A stretch of 64,000 bases of DNA from NCBI RefSeq assembly GCF_901709675.1, contig NC_051093.1, positions 1,980,553-2,044,552 of the forward strand, given 5' to 3'. The notes beneath the pieces are model-generated. The model was not told where the DNA came from, ran no database searches, and saw nothing but the letters and a program-made list of their open reading frames with translations. Shown here in pieces: positions 12,311 through 26,100 of the stretch (position 1 is its first letter; every line of letters starts with the position of its first letter). Source of the stretch: Syngnathus acus. Its lineage: Eukaryota; Chordata; Actinopteri; Syngnathiformes; Syngnathidae. The translations under genes and the position numbers were made by a program.

Positions 12311-13098
12311 ACGCTTCTGGACTTCCTGTTGCCGCTGAGTCCATCCGTCTTTGGTTCAGGCAACAAAACATGTCGTTTATGACTTCTGCTGAAGATGCAC
12401 AGCAGGTGGCCTGGTTGCAGTCGGTGATTGGTCCAAACTCAAATGAGCATTTGTTGCAGAGGGAGCACAAGAGGAAGTGACAGATGGGCAAATAAGCATC
12501 TGTCCTTTTGAGCGAGGTGGGGGGGGCGTACGAGAGGAGCGCTTTGGATACGAGCAGAGCAAAAGGAGCCCAGATAGACAGCGCCGCCGCATTTTTCAAA
12601 TGAGCTCGTGCAAAATACCCAGCAAATGTCTCATTTTGCTAAAGGCTTTCGACTTTGAATGATCATTTTCACAGACGTTAAGAGCATGATGAAAATCTCC
12701 AATCTCATCACTCCATTCAAAGCAAAAGTAGGCAAAGTTCTACCTGTGTCCAATTTTGTAATCCTTTCGTCCCTTGAAGCAGGGAAGACATCAAAGTGCA
12801 ACAGGAAAACGAGGCCGGCCGAGCGGCAGATAATTTATTCCACAAAGCGGCAGAACAATTTCCCCAGCGTCTCCTACAAGAGTTTGCGTTAGGGCGCTCA
12901 AAACACGGCACAAGTTTGGTACGAGCCTGATTGTGGGATGTTGGAGATCTTAATTATTTTGCCTCCCCCTGATTTATCTACCAAGGTTTCTTTTTATAAA
13001 CGCCCACCCTCTGATGCCTCCTGCTCAGACACTGGGAACGTTTTCTGACTGTGACTGCACACAAGATGACCACAGAATGGGAAATGAAAAGTGCCTTT

Positions 13099-13168
13099 TA
13101 ACTCATTCAGTGCCAGCATAGTTAAAAAAGATGTCTGACGTCTAGAGTCGTCAATGGCAGTGAATGAA
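13099..13168. repeat. Short MITE-like inverted repeat
   Basis: TCATTCAGTGCCA near 13103 and TGGCAGTGAATGA at 13155-13167 are inverted copies with one mismatch. Similar short elements are common in fish genomes. No target duplication was resolved. Confidence 0.5.
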
Positions 13169-14336
13169 AACCTTGGCCACAAATCTGTTCTACCCACCCA
13201 TCGAGAAGAAGACAGTCATTCCATCCGAATCTCACCGTTTGCCTCACGAGATCTTCTGAATTTGGGCGAAGCACCTGAGCTACGGTTGCCACGATTGAGC
13301 GCCGACAGCGTTTGAAGCAGGGCCACCGCCGTCGCCGGCTTCGCGAGACTTTCAAGGTTGCTCACATAAGAAGCTGTAAATTTGTGCGCTGTGAGGGAGC
13401 CATAGCTCAGCCGAGAGCTACGACGAGCTTGCAAACAGCTTTGTCAGCTCGTTGAGGGTGTGAACTTGACTTGTTTGCGCAACAAACTTTTTTTTTTTTT
13501 TTTTTTTACATGCATGCTGGTTGAGATGTAAGCGCTGAGCAACGAGGCCAAGTTGAAAAGTCTTTCTCTGCGACACTCGTCACTTATGAAGCGTACTAAA
13601 CGGTCGCTCATTACGTTTGCATTTAGCGCCGATACAAACACAACGCGTCAGATGACGGAGGCGTCATTGTCACAAACATAAACGTGGAATATCAAGACAG
13701 CTCGCGAATTTGTACGCGCATGTTTGCGAGGCCTTTTCACGCGGGCGTCAAGGTCCTCGGGCTGCTTTAAAGTGATAGCTGGCGGGCACAAAGGAACGCG
13801 GCGACGTGGCGTCTTTATGGCGAGCGACGTTCACGCTAGGAACACTCAGCTGAACGCTTTGCGTAAATAAAGAATTTGAATGGAGCGAGAAGGCCACCAA
13901 AAGCGCTCACAGGACGAATATTCGTGCTTTTAAACACTCTCCATAAATACAGTGACACCATTTTATTGAAATAGAGGAGAAAAAAAGGAACCAAAAAAAA
14001 TCTAACTTGTTTACCATTCACTTTACTTTTGGAATAAGAAGAAGAACGTTTGTCATTTTGTCTTCATACGTCCACGAAGGCATTCAGAGCCAAACAACCA
14101 GCTGCTGTTTCATTTTTCTTTTACTATTCCGAATTTCTCAAATGATCTGCTTTGGGCCCACGCGGTATGAGGCAAAGACCAGCTGTGGCCCTTTTAATTG
14201 GGGAAATTTTTTTCAAAACACATTAGGTAAAGTAGAACAAACGGCATTCAATCAACAAACAAAAATGTTCCCTAATTAAATTAAAAGTTCCTCGCACAGC
14301 TGTTTACATTTCATTAAATAGCAGACAACGTCAGTA

Positions 14337-14666
14337 CAGTAATCCCTCGTTTATTGCGGATAATTGGTTCCAAAACCCACCCGCGATAAGTGAAATCCGC
14401 GAAGTACGGTCACCAACAAGAAGTACTGGGCAGGCTAACGAGTTAGCGGAAAGATGCTAATTCACGATCGTGCTAACACGCAAAAACGGACTTCTAAAGG
14501 AATGTAAACAAACATTTGGAGCAATACTACATTTTCCTAAAGGTTAGACACGTTTCCTCAATTTAGAAGTTTTATTTTGACTTTTACGTTTTTTTTAATT
14601 TGGAAAAAAAATCCGCTAAGTAGTGAAGCCGCGATAAACGAAACGCGAAGTAGCGAGGGATCACTG
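14337..14666. mobile_element. Tc1/mariner-superfamily MITE (pogo/Tigger-like), 330 bp, uninterrupted copy
   Basis: The left end CAGTAATCCCTCGTTTAT and right end CGAGGGATCACTG are terminal inverted repeats flanked by TA at 14335-14336 and 14667-14668. There is no coding capacity. A second copy at 29449-31095 is split by a hAT element. Assignment to the superfamily rests on the TA target and repeat ends. Confidence 0.88.
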
Positions 14667-14668
14667 TA

Positions 14669-16290
14669 TATATATATCTTTTTTTTATCGCCACTCTTGC
14701 AAAACACAGTCTGAATGTTGGATAAAAAGAATGCGTGAAAAACTTTTTGAATAGGAAGCATTTGCCAAATGTCCTTGCACCCGGCTCAACGAGATGCCAC
14801 GACAAACTTTTCCAGGCTGAAGCGAAACATTCTCGAGTGAGCTTTGTTGCCAGAGAATATGCCGTTGAGGAAAGAAAAGCAGAGAAGCCTTTGCTTGTGC
14901 TCTCGCTCGTTGTGATGCAACGTGCAAGGGCTCACAAATAGCGCATCTTACTCGCCACAAAACGAAATGTTTCAAGCTTGACATTTTGGCACATTGTTGT
15001 ATCACTTCAAAATCAAAAATAGCTAATAAATGTACCTGGTGAACAGAAATGTTGCTAATTGCTGACGCCTTTGTCAAGTCAAGTTTATTTGTATAGCCCT
15101 GAATCACAAGCAGTCTCAAAGGGCTTTACATGTACAAAAAAAAAAAAACATTTGACAATTATTCTCAACGCATCCCCTGATCTTAAGCTTTGCTCGGCTT
15201 CTGAAAAGAACACAAATGAACAGGTCACAAGACCTCCTTCATCTTCCTTTTTTTCAACTTTCAAATCCCACGTGTCTTGTCCAAATATCCTGATTATTGG
15301 CAATCGTAGGACGTTACAGGACGTAACGTAGGACGAAATTGCACTCTCTTTCTCTTTAGTTGCAAATTCGACTAGTTGGTAGCGTTAAGTGTAAGCAAAG
15401 GTTCCCATAAATATGCATGCCTTTGCAGATGAGGCACACTTTGCTCATATCTCATGTGCGCGGGCTTTCACTTTTTTTGTAGTGTCGCTTCTCAGCAGGG
15501 AGCCCTCCTAAAGGTGGAAAACATCAAATGGCGCTTACGAGGTTGCCTGGATGATATTTGCAGAACAGCTCTCTCATCCACATTCGACAGTTAACATTCA
15601 AAACAGGTGAGCTTGTATTCAATATTCAAAACACACGAGTCACGTTTATAAAACAGGACTTATTAAAAAATGGGTCGGACTTGATCCTGTCAGCCTCTGT
15701 GAAAAATCAGTTGACTCTTGTGACACCTAGCGGTCGGTTAGGCTCAAGCGCAATACTGCGGTGCTGCTCAAACTTTGAATGAGCAATGCTCAAATTAATA
15801 TTACTAACGCAAAATTTAATGAACTAATGCCACAACTATACCTCTAATCTCCAGCACTTGATAAGCGTTTTATTTAAGGAGGTTGTGTACTATTTCTATT
15901 CCCAGGGGGCTGATGAGTATCTTCTCTTGGCTGCCGCATTGCATCACATCCTCCGTATTCATGCCTGCCTGGTGCGTTCCAACTTCGCAAATATCATGTT
16001 TTTCTGGACTTTAAACTCTCCTTTTAGTGTGAGTGAGGTAATGATTGGTTGCCTCCAGGGAGCGCGCCTTTCCATTTTTACCCTCGTTGTTCGCTTTCCA
16101 GGTTGTACACCTGCGTTGCAGTTTGTGTCAAGTTACATCAGGAACCGCTAAACACGACAAAAGTAGTGCTTTCAAAATAAAACAAGACGCTGGTGATCCA
16201 TTTCAATGTTTTTTTTTTTTAATTCTAATTTAATGGGAACCCCCCACTTACTTGAATAAAGAGAAAAATATTCAAAATATGTACTTCAGT
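14669..16290. other. Intergenic, no gene seen
   Basis: No gene or intact element is recognisable, apart from the short repeat at 15074-15140. Confidence 0.55.
15074..15140 (+). repeat. Short dispersed fish repeat fragment
   Basis: AGTTTATTTGTATAGCCC followed by CAAAGGGCTTTACA is a widespread teleost repeat end as I recall it; only this short piece is present. Family unknown. Confidence 0.5.
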
Positions 16291-16575
16291 GAGGGTGGCA
16301 CAGTAGAAAACTGGTTAGCACGTCGGCCTCACAGTTCAGAGGGTGCGGGTTTGATTCCATCTCCGGCCCTCCCTGTGTGGAGTTTGCAATTTTCTCCCCG
16401 TGCCCGTGTGGGTTTTCTCCGGGCACTCCGGTTTCCTCCCACATCCCAAAAACATGCTTGATAGGCTGATTGAGCACTCCAAATTGCCCATAGGTGTGAG
16501 TGCGAGCGCGGATGGTTGTCTGTCTCGGTGTGTCCTGCGATTGGTTAGCAACCAGTTCACAGTACTTAAGTGCAA
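16291..16575 (+). mobile_element. tRNA-derived SINE, 3'-truncated and diverged
   Basis: It matches the SINE copies at 17913 and 52812: a tRNA-like head with A-box region GGCACAGTAGAAAACTGGTT and B-box-like GGTTTGATTCC, then the CCTGTGTGGAGTTTGCA body. It stops before the shared tail and is more diverged than the other two copies. Confidence 0.82.
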
Positions 16576-16963
16576 GTACAGATATGTGACGAGAAAAACT
16601 CGGGTAAAAGCAAAGATATTGATTTAATTGGAAATACTCTGGAAGAAAATGAAGCTTTTTTTTTAATCATTTTATACAAAACATGGAACAATGAAAGGCA
16701 CCAATAGCCAGACATGACAAATGTTTCCAAAATAAATATTCAAGTAAAATAGAGAATTGGTAAAAATGAACTTAAATATGCAGGACCAAAGTATTTTTAC
16801 TTCGTTCGTCTTTGTTTTAATTTGAAACCGATAACCGGAAGAAGTTGGGTGCACTAAAAGAACTTCATCTGAACCTGCCGCCTCCCCTCGCGCGAACTCG
16901 CCAACCTGCAACAAGTTTGACAGCAGTTTAGTTTCCCTGCTTGGCAACCTAACGCAGCCGGGA

Positions 16964-16983
16964 CTAACCCTAACCCTAACCCT
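16964..16983. repeat. Short interstitial telomeric motif, about 3 units of CCCTAA
   Basis: Just over three perfect CCCTAA units lie about 210 bases upstream of the baiap2l1 start codon, presumably in its promoter or 5' UTR. Whether it has a role is unknown. Confidence 0.85.
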
Positions 16984-17195
16984 CATCTTTAAAAAAAAAA
17001 AAAAAAACATTTTAATCGATGTCGCTTCCCGTTTCGCTTCTCTTCTTGGCAATGAGGACTTTTCTACGACCGTAGTTTTTTTGGCCACCCTCCCTCTCCT
17101 CCTCTTTGTTGTCGACCTTAGGTGGACATCTTCAACCGTCGCGTTGGAGTTGTATTTTTGTATCTCCATTTTTTTTTTCCGAAAGGGATTTAAAC

Positions 17196-20100
17196 ATGTC
17201 GAGGAGCGCGGAGGAGGTGAACAAGCTGACTGAAAGTACATACAAGGTGGGTCGATCGGATCCTGTGGGAACACAACAGGTGTGCCCACAGAAGCGCGCA
17301 AAGGAGGAACACGAGCCGGAAAGCGCTCGCGTCTTCTAAAGCTTAGATAGACACGTTGCAGTTTTGCGTCAGTTATCATCATGTTTAACGTCTTGCTTTT
17401 AATTACCTTTAGCCTATTAGTACAATTGTCCGTGTCATTTTTCAGCAAACAAAAACAAAGCAAGAATCCTGAGCACAGCTTGTTTGTGGACTTCTATATG
17501 ACTGTCAAAACAGACAGACAAAAATTCTTTCTTTGACGGTTGCTCTTTTTTTGACGTAATAGTGCTGCTATAACAACACAATTTCAATCACGGGATGAAT
17601 AGACGACTAATACTATAAATCATGTACTTAACAGTATTTGCTTTCTGACAACTTTTTAATTTTATTCCTCCCATCATTGAAAAACAGATTTATGTACAAT
17701 AAGACTTTCATTTGTTATAACAGACTTATTACTTTTTTCAATCTCCCCGGATGACAATATGATGCAACAACAATCAAAAATGTGCAACAGGTGACATCAA
17801 AATAATAATAATCATCATCAATCATAATAAGAGAAAAATGAAACAGCAATAATTCGCAAACTGTCTGCTATTATCAATAATAGTAGTAATAATAATAGTA
17901 ATACTACTAATAGGCGGCTCGGCGGCGCACTGGGTAGCACGTCCGCCTCACAGTTAGGAGGGCGGTTCGATTCCACCTCCGGCCCTCCCTGTGTGGAGTT
18001 TGCATGTTCTCCCCGGGCCCGTGTGGGTTTTCTCCGGGCACTCCGGTTTCCTCCCACATTCCAAAAACATGCTTGGTAGGTCGATTGAGCACTCCAAATT
18101 GCCCATAGGTGTGAGTGCGAGTGCGTATGGTTGTTTGTCTCTGTGTGTCCTGCGATTGGCTGGCAACCGGTTCAGGGTGTCCCCCGCCTACTGCCCGATG
18201 ACGGCTGGGATAGGCTCCAGCACGCCCGCGACCCCCGTGGGGACTAAGCGGTACAGAAAATGGATGGATGGATGGATGGATGGATGGATGGATGGATGGA
18301 TACTACTAATAATAGTTTCAACCACAAATTGTTTTCTATCTTGCTGTCACGGCATCTTGGTGGGAACACAGAAACGGCTGCAGATTTAATTATTCATGGG
18401 TGTTGTTTGGGAAGCTTATACAGCAAGAGCATCTAATGATTTCCATCCAACGAGCGCTATCTATAGTGGCTCCACTTCACACGTCATTCATTGGCAAAAG
18501 GTCATGACAAGTTGCTTAAGGCGGCGGAAATGTTTGGCTTTCATCATTTCCTGCATTCTGAGTTTGGGTGTGAGTGAGCCGGAGATGCATATGCACACAA
18601 GAGGAAAAGATAAGCACAGCTCAACGTAAGCAGCACAATTCTTCCTGCAACTGGACTCGGAACACATTGGTGATTTCTTCCAAGTTCCTGAGATGCGGAC
18701 TTAGTGATGCGCTAAGTTTGGGAAAGCTCACGCTATCCCCAACAGCGTGCGATTGTCATTCCGTTTAACCAAAGTCTCTTTCTTTGCACGTAGAATGTGA
18801 TGGACCAGTTCAACCCGGGTCTGAGGAACCTGGTCAACCTGGGAAAGAACTACGAGAAATCTGTGGCGGGTGAGCATTTTGCCGCCGCCCCCGTCTGGGA
18901 GCACTTTGAAGACTTGATGTCTTTTCTAATTTTCTCCCCAGCAATGACCTTGGCAGGAAGGTTGTACTTTGACGCCATGGCTAAAATTGGCGAGAGCGCC
19001 GTTGTGTCTCCCGTCTCCAGAGAATTAGGTGAGTGCATTAGATGACTTTGTAAGCAGTCGCTGGATGTTTGCCAGCGGCCTTGCGGCTGCTAATTAAATG
19101 AAGCGGCCCAATGGGAGCCGGCGCCCGGTTGCTCTCCCGCCACACGTTGTTGTCGTTGAGCGCTCAACATGAATGCGGCCACGACGTCAAAGACCGCCAA
19201 ACTCCAAAGGGGCGTCGCTCACGAGGCCGCTCGAGACCTGAAACCCGAGCTTCAGTGACGCGTCGTGGGCCAGAAACGGGACACCCTTGAGAGATATCGG
19301 AGGAGTGCTGCGCCTTGTCCTCTTGCTGCCTTCCTTGAATTCCTTCGGCCTTCCTTTTTCTCCTGTTCATCCTCCTCGACCGCAAGAGGTCAAAGGTTGC
19401 CACTTCTTTCCTTCCAACACTCGCGCAATCCCGAAGTATTGACGCAGCTGAAATGCCAAGGGAAAAGCCGCCGATGTGCTTTGGCGCGCCGGCTTCCTTT
19501 CCTGTTTGCATGCTGCGTCACGTGACGCGCACCATGCCAGCATTATTTGGACCACAAAAACCAAAGTGTGGAAGGACTGTGGGCTGCTTTGCATGGTGCC
19601 AGCAAAATGCTGCTTGGAAGGGCAGCACTTGGAGAGCTCTCCTCCCGAACAACGATGGACCCTCAGATTGTGACAACTCTATCACAAATTCACGTTTATC
19701 ATCCGAGTTTAGGTCCTTTGCTATGACCTCGGTTGCTATGGCAACGGCCAATGAAACGAGGCTGTCCGCCCACAGTAGCACAAGCGACAGAAAATGAAAT
19801 AATGCGTCTTTCCTTTAGTCTTCTATTTGTCGCCACCTTTTGGGACACTTCTGTGCTTTCCATGAGAAACACTAAGTCATGTGTGATGCGTTGTCAAGTG
19901 AGTGCGCAAGTCGCCAAACGTAGTGGCGGCGCCGAACACATGCAGCATGTTCGAAAGCAGACGGAAGTGAGCCGGTACGCTCGGGCCGCATATTGATTTT
20001 TGGTCCTCTTCAATGTCAACCTGTTTCATTGTTTCCAAAGGTTTCCTTACGTGTTGCTTTTATGTTTCAATCTCAACTATGGCACTTTCAACATCAATTG

Positions 20101-23100
20101 CCGCCTTCTTGAAAGTAGGCCAAGCGCACCAGTGGTCAAAGGGAGGCTTTTTTTTTTTTAAAGCTCAGTTTTGGGTTTGCACACGTCCTAATCCTGAATT
20201 GATGATTTTGGCGAGGTGCACACAGAGACATCAAATGGCCCGCCCGCCTGCCATCTAATCTCTTTCTGATTAGCCCAACACTTGCCGGTCCAGTTTTTCT
20301 GGTTGCGACGCACGCCTTTTTATTTTCCTTTTTCTTTCTTTGAGCAAAATCTTTTGTAAGATCATCCGAAACCGCTGACGGTTGACAGGTCCGAGCTTGA
20401 GGGTCAAAGAATCATTTTGCGATATGTTGGCTCGCTTAGCAAAAAAGAGAAAGCAAACGTGCTGGCTTCTTGCTTATCTGCAGTTCATCAAGCATCGCAT
20501 TCCATTCATACTTGAACTTTTTTTCTTCTTTCCTGGGCAGGAATGGTGCTAATGGGAATCTCCGAAGTCCACAGGAAAGTTTTTTTCGAGTGGGAGGACA
20601 ATGTGAGTACACGTTATGTTGTTGGCTGAGTTGACTGTCTGGTTAGTCATTGCCCCAACAGGGCTCTGCCCCCTCACCCCCACCCACCCTCCCCGAGCAA
20701 AAGTTGACTAGCCGGGTGAGGAGGGGAAACTAAACATTTACAATACACGAGGACCTGACTGTCTGTAAAAGTCACGTCTTTTATGTTTTTTTACAGTGAG
20801 CACCATTTAACCTGCACAAGCTACTACTTGTCTGTCATTGAAGGGCAAAAACAAAACAGGGCATAGCCCAGTTTGATACTGTGGAAAAAAACATGCGCGG
20901 AAGCACAAGTGGCGACAAAGTTGTGAGCCGCTCCTCCGAAACGCTTTTTCTCATAGTGTGAGTGGGCGGGCTCGGGCTGGCTTGTGGATGGACAGTGAGT
21001 CACGGCATGAATCCACATCAGATGAATTGACGGGAGGGGCACAAGCGGCGGTCATCAATAGCGGCTCGGCGTGCGGTTAATAAAAGGGTGATTTGGGCTT
21101 GCTCTATAGTGCTCCGTGCGGACGCCGCATGCAGGCTCTGCCACACGCTCGGCCGTGGGCTTGGCCACCCTCGCACCAATGAGCCAGAGTCACAGCTGAA
21201 GAGGAAGCGGGATGAGTCTGTGGGCATTCCCACGCTTGCTTTCTGACTCACTCACAAGGGCAACCTTGAATCCAGCCAGCCAGCCAGCTAGCGCCCGCCC
21301 GCACACATGCACCAAAACAATCTCAATGCTCTTTCTCTTATTTAACATGCTTTTCCTCATCCACGTTTCTAATTGTCTTCTCTCCTCTTTTATCAACCCT
21401 GGTGGCTACCTGAAGTTCAAGAGGTTCCACAGGGAAATCATAAGTGAGCTGGAGCGAAAGACCGACATGGATGTGAAATACATGACTGTGAGTAAATGCA
21501 ATTTTTAAAAAAAAAATGGTTTTGTGGAGGGGTTGGAAACCCTTCACCAAGATGAAAAATTATGACATCACAGGCCAATGTAAAGCAAGAGACAAAGTCA
21601 AGTTTGTCAGAACAGATTTCACAGTTTGACTCGACTGCAAGCGGATTGATTTGGAGAAATGTCCCCCACATGCTGGCCATCGTGAACTTGCCTAAGGGGG
21701 GCTGCCCAAAACACAAGCAGAACTGTGGGGCAGGTGCAACAACATTTGCTCAGCAAACAACTTAGGTTCGGGTCATTTTTGTGCCGCTTGCGAGCAGACA
21801 CCACAACACCACTGAAGCCAATCAGGCTCGTTTGTATTTCGAGCGACTCTCTCCGAGTGTCTTTGTTCTGACTGTTTGGCAGCGCCAGTTGACATTGGAG
21901 TCATTATGTCATTACTTCTTTTAATTGCGGTTCTTAATGTACGCTGCCTGTCACTGCTGTGGCGTCAAACAAATTGAGGAGAAGAAGTTGCGGTCGCCGC
22001 CAGCTGACGTGTTTAAATCCAAAAAGGCACGTGCTGCAGAAGAAGTCGCAATAAGGCAACAGTGTACAGAATTTAAAATAAATAAATAAATAAATAAATA
22101 AATAAAAAGCGCAGTGCATGACGAGATTGTGCCATTTGCAGGCCACGTTTAAGCGGTACCAGATGGAGCACAAGCTGAAGCAGGACTCGGTGGAGAAATC
22201 GCAGGCCGACCTGAAGAAGCTCAGGAGAAAGAGCCAAGGCAAAAACGCCAACAAGTACGAGAACAAGGAGAGCGAGGTGAGACGGATGCCGACGCACCGC
22301 CAGACACCTCGCCGCGTCCCTTCGCCAACACGCACACACGCAAAGGGCCGATATTAGCCAAGATGTGATTACGCCGCGTCGGCGGTTTTGAGGGAGACCC
22401 CGGTTGGGCAAACGATCTCTCGTTGAGGAGCGCCAACATTACGGATCACCGAGTTGACTTCTCCGAGGATAGTAGACGGCACTCGGCTTCCGTAAAATGC
22501 AGGTTGCCCGTAGCAACAGGCATGGTCGGGCGCCCACGGGTGAAAAGTGAAAAGCTTTGTTTGTCTTCGTCTCGAAACATTTGCACGCCTCGTTTTGGTT
22601 TTCTTGCCTCTTTGAATTGTTAGTGGGAAAGATGCCAGCTGGCCACCTTCCACGCTTGCTTTGTTTTGCGAGCTCTGCCCGAGCACTTGCTTTCAAAATG
22701 TCAGTCTTGGCAAAAAATGGCTCGCTTCTACAAAACCTTTTCTAACGATTAGATTATTTTCATTCATTACACAGTCCCAGTCACGACATTGTTTTCTTTA
22801 TTTTAATTGCCTCTCCTTTTAATTGACAAACAATAGCCCAAAGCTTGCAAGCGAATGACACCTGATTTATGACACAAAACAATGATTTGGTGCATAATGA
22901 AGAATATCCGCCAGTGGGTGAGCGATTCCCGAAGGGGTGAAGCAAAGCTCTCAAGGAATCATCAATCGATGCAGCCTGCAGACACGTACGCCTCTGCTTT
23001 TTGGAGATAACTCACTGGACGCGTCCTGCCCCCTGTTTATTGTCCATCCTTTCACGAGACCTTTTTGTCCAAACCCACGACCCGCTGCCCGGGTGCGATT

Positions 23101-26100
23101 ACAAAGTCGAAAAATGGAATCGCTTCATCTTGAGAAGCGAGTCTTTGGCTGTCTAGCATATGGACGGCAAGATAACGCCACTTAAGGTTGCCTTCCCGCA
23201 AGCTCGAGACAGATCCGAAAGCGATTTTGTGTGCGTGTGTGGTCAGTGCGTGGAGACGCTGACGAGCCGCCAAATGGACATGCAGCTGTTTATCGCCGAC
23301 GGCTGCAAAGAGGCTCTGCTGGAGGAGAAGCGGCGCTTCTGCTTCCTGGTGGACAAACACTGCATGTTCTCCTATCAGATCGCATCGTTTCATGACAAGG
23401 TGACGCACGCGACACGACACAGCTGACAGTTTGCACGCCAGCCCTCCGCAAACATTGTTTTGTTTTTCTGGCCAGGCGAGAGAGATCCTGATGTCCAAGC
23501 TGAGCAGTTGGCAGGACCAGTGCAACGACGCCACGGACATGCCCGAAAGCGTCACGAGCATGATCGAGGGACTGCGTATGCCCATCTCAATAACGCCGCT
23601 GCCCTCCCCCACCCCCTCGCGACACAGTCTGGTAAGTGGATCTACCCCCCAAAAAAAAGTCAACAGTGCTCCTTTGCAAGCTAACATGCTCACGACGCTG
23701 ACAGAACATCTCAGCTCCGCCCGCTCCATCTCAGAAGGCGCACGTCAGCCCTCTCGTCAACATGTTCTCTCCAGACAGCAAACAAAGTTCCGGCGTCACG
23801 AGCAGAAACACCACCACCACAGGTAGCGCGCTGGCTTTCTCAGGTGATCGCCCAGCACCCCACTCCAGCCGCGCCCTTCCAATTTTTTTCCGCCGGCAGA
23901 TCACGAGAGCAACGGCGAGAGCAATCTGGCCAGGTCGGTGTCGGTGGCCACGGGTCTCAACAACGTGGCGAGCAAAAGGCCGCGGGTGCGCACCATCTTC
24001 CCCCACACGGCTGGCAACAACAACACCCTGCTCAGCTTCGACGAGGGCGACGTCATCATCCTGCTCATACCCGAAGAGAAGGACGGCTGGATGTACGGCG
24101 AAATGGAGAAGAACGGAAAGTAAGTGTCGTGTCGGTTGCTCCTTTTGCTCGACGTGACGAGAAAGTCCGAGTGGCCAAGCGCAAAAACTATCCTAGTTCT
24201 CTTAAACAAGTCTCACGAGCGACTCACGAAATACCGTGTAAAGAATTTGACTGTTTTTCGCCACCGCCACATTCTTACCTCCATCTACGGAACCTTGTGC
24301 TGCTCCTTCTGGTTTCCCACTTGGCCACTCCATGCATCCGGACTTTGTACAAACATCGAAAGGAGCTTGTCAAAACTCCTCAGAAAGCATGACAAAACAT
24401 GACATGACATTGGTCGTTCTTTGCAGAGGCGAAAGAAGATATGCCTTAGGTCTTGTGATCATCTACATGTTTTGCTTCGCCGGTTGTAGTCAAGCAAGTG
24501 CTGTTTGTTAGCCCATCAGAGGCGCTTTGCCTTTGTTAGCGTTAAGATGACCAGACTTTTATTCATCAAAGACAACATTTATATTTGTAAATTCTGGTAA
24601 ACGGGGTCCCTCATCTTTCAAGGCAGCTTTTTACTTGCGAGAGAATATGACAAAAATATGCATCTCTAAATAGCCAAATCATAGAAACAGAAAAGTCTGA
24701 TCGGTTGGTGGGGGAGGATCAAGGTCTGAGATAAATCACGGCTCAAAAATTCAAAAGAAGTTGACAAAAAAGAGAAAGAGGAAGGTCTCATGGTGCTTAT
24801 CAGCGTTGGACCTTGTGAGCAGGCTACATTGTGCTTGCTTGCTTGCTTGCTTTTTGTCTCCAGCTCTGATAATGTAGCTGGGCAACTCACCCACGCAAAC
24901 ACAAGTGAGGAAAAGAAAAAAACATCTTCACACTCACGCTGGATTTGAAACAGATGGATCATTAATTATTTATTTTTTTCTGGCAACTGTTTTATGGCGG
25001 CGCCGCTCGGGTCCCAATTGTGCCGGACGCTACGAGTCGGCTGTCGAGGACTCAGCACGGGCGACCGTGTATTTTTATCTTGTGTGCAAATATTGACACG
25101 CACGGAGAGAGGGGTGTGGTCGCATTCACCGTCAACGCCTCAATAGAAACAAAAGCGGAAGCGCAGCAAAATATGAATCTGCTCAAGCAAAACAAAAGTT
25201 GCCGAGTGCCACCTGACACGCTCCCAATTTGAAATATTGCCCAGAAAATGTTAAGCTGATTTATCATGTGTCTTTTTCTTACTTGCAGGAGGGGCTGGTT
25301 CCCCTCATCATACTGCCGTCCATTCTCGGAGCCGCTCGTGAACAACAACAGGTAAGGAGACTCCAACCAACACACGCACACGCACACACACACACACACA
25401 CACACATGCACAGGTCTCACATTGCAAGCAGCCGCATTGTCAGCCCCGCTTCCTTTAGTTTCCCCTCTTGGAGCGATAAGCTATGGAACCCTTACGGGGT
25501 CACCCCTCGCTCAACATTTGCTTCTCATTGTCACCCCAAGCCCCCTCCCACAGGTCAACCCTTCTTTTCCATTGAGTGTGCTGTGAACAAAGCAAACTAT
25601 TTCACCTTCCTAAAATGACTGTGGGGGGGTGGGGTGGGGCAAACTATTGAATGTCCATTTTGTTCATCATGACCACGTGCTTTCTCCAATTCAAATGTGC
25701 CGCAGTGCGTCGGCGACGACGCCATTCCGCAGCCGCAGTGTGGTCAACCTGCACCACCAGGACACGGAAACAGACGAGGCCACCATGATCCTCCCGCCGG
25801 AGGACTACGGCGACGGCCCCCGCCGCGCCGCCATCAAGACTCGCCAGCCCTTCGCCGCCAACAATCACGGACACCACTCACCCACACCCTCCGCCGTCTC
25901 CTCCTCCTCATTTGATCATCACACGGTCAGTCGCGAGCTCACGTGGTGCTCATTCTTTTGTTCTCAAGTCGGTAGACAAACCGTGACTGTATGATACTTC
26001 ACCTGACACTCTCTAAATGCTCCGCGCCCCTCCGCAACTTGAGGAAATCAAAACAATTGATACACGAGGAATTAATTCCCTTGCAACAATGCCAACGGAG

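Larger units (their letters stand above)
8822..14336. other. Intergenic, no gene seen
   Basis: No protein or RNA gene is recognisable. It holds GT-rich microsatellite sequence at 9918-9985, an (AC)n run near 11955-11985, a T run at 13490-13507 and a small inverted-repeat element at 13099-13168. A stretch near 12050-12310 looks like possible regulatory sequence and is listed separately. Confidence 0.55.

Noticed and set aside
16672-17463. 263-codon open frame on the minus strand
   Set aside because: It lies antisense to baiap2l1 exon 1 and its upstream region, has low-complexity basic and serine runs and matches no family.
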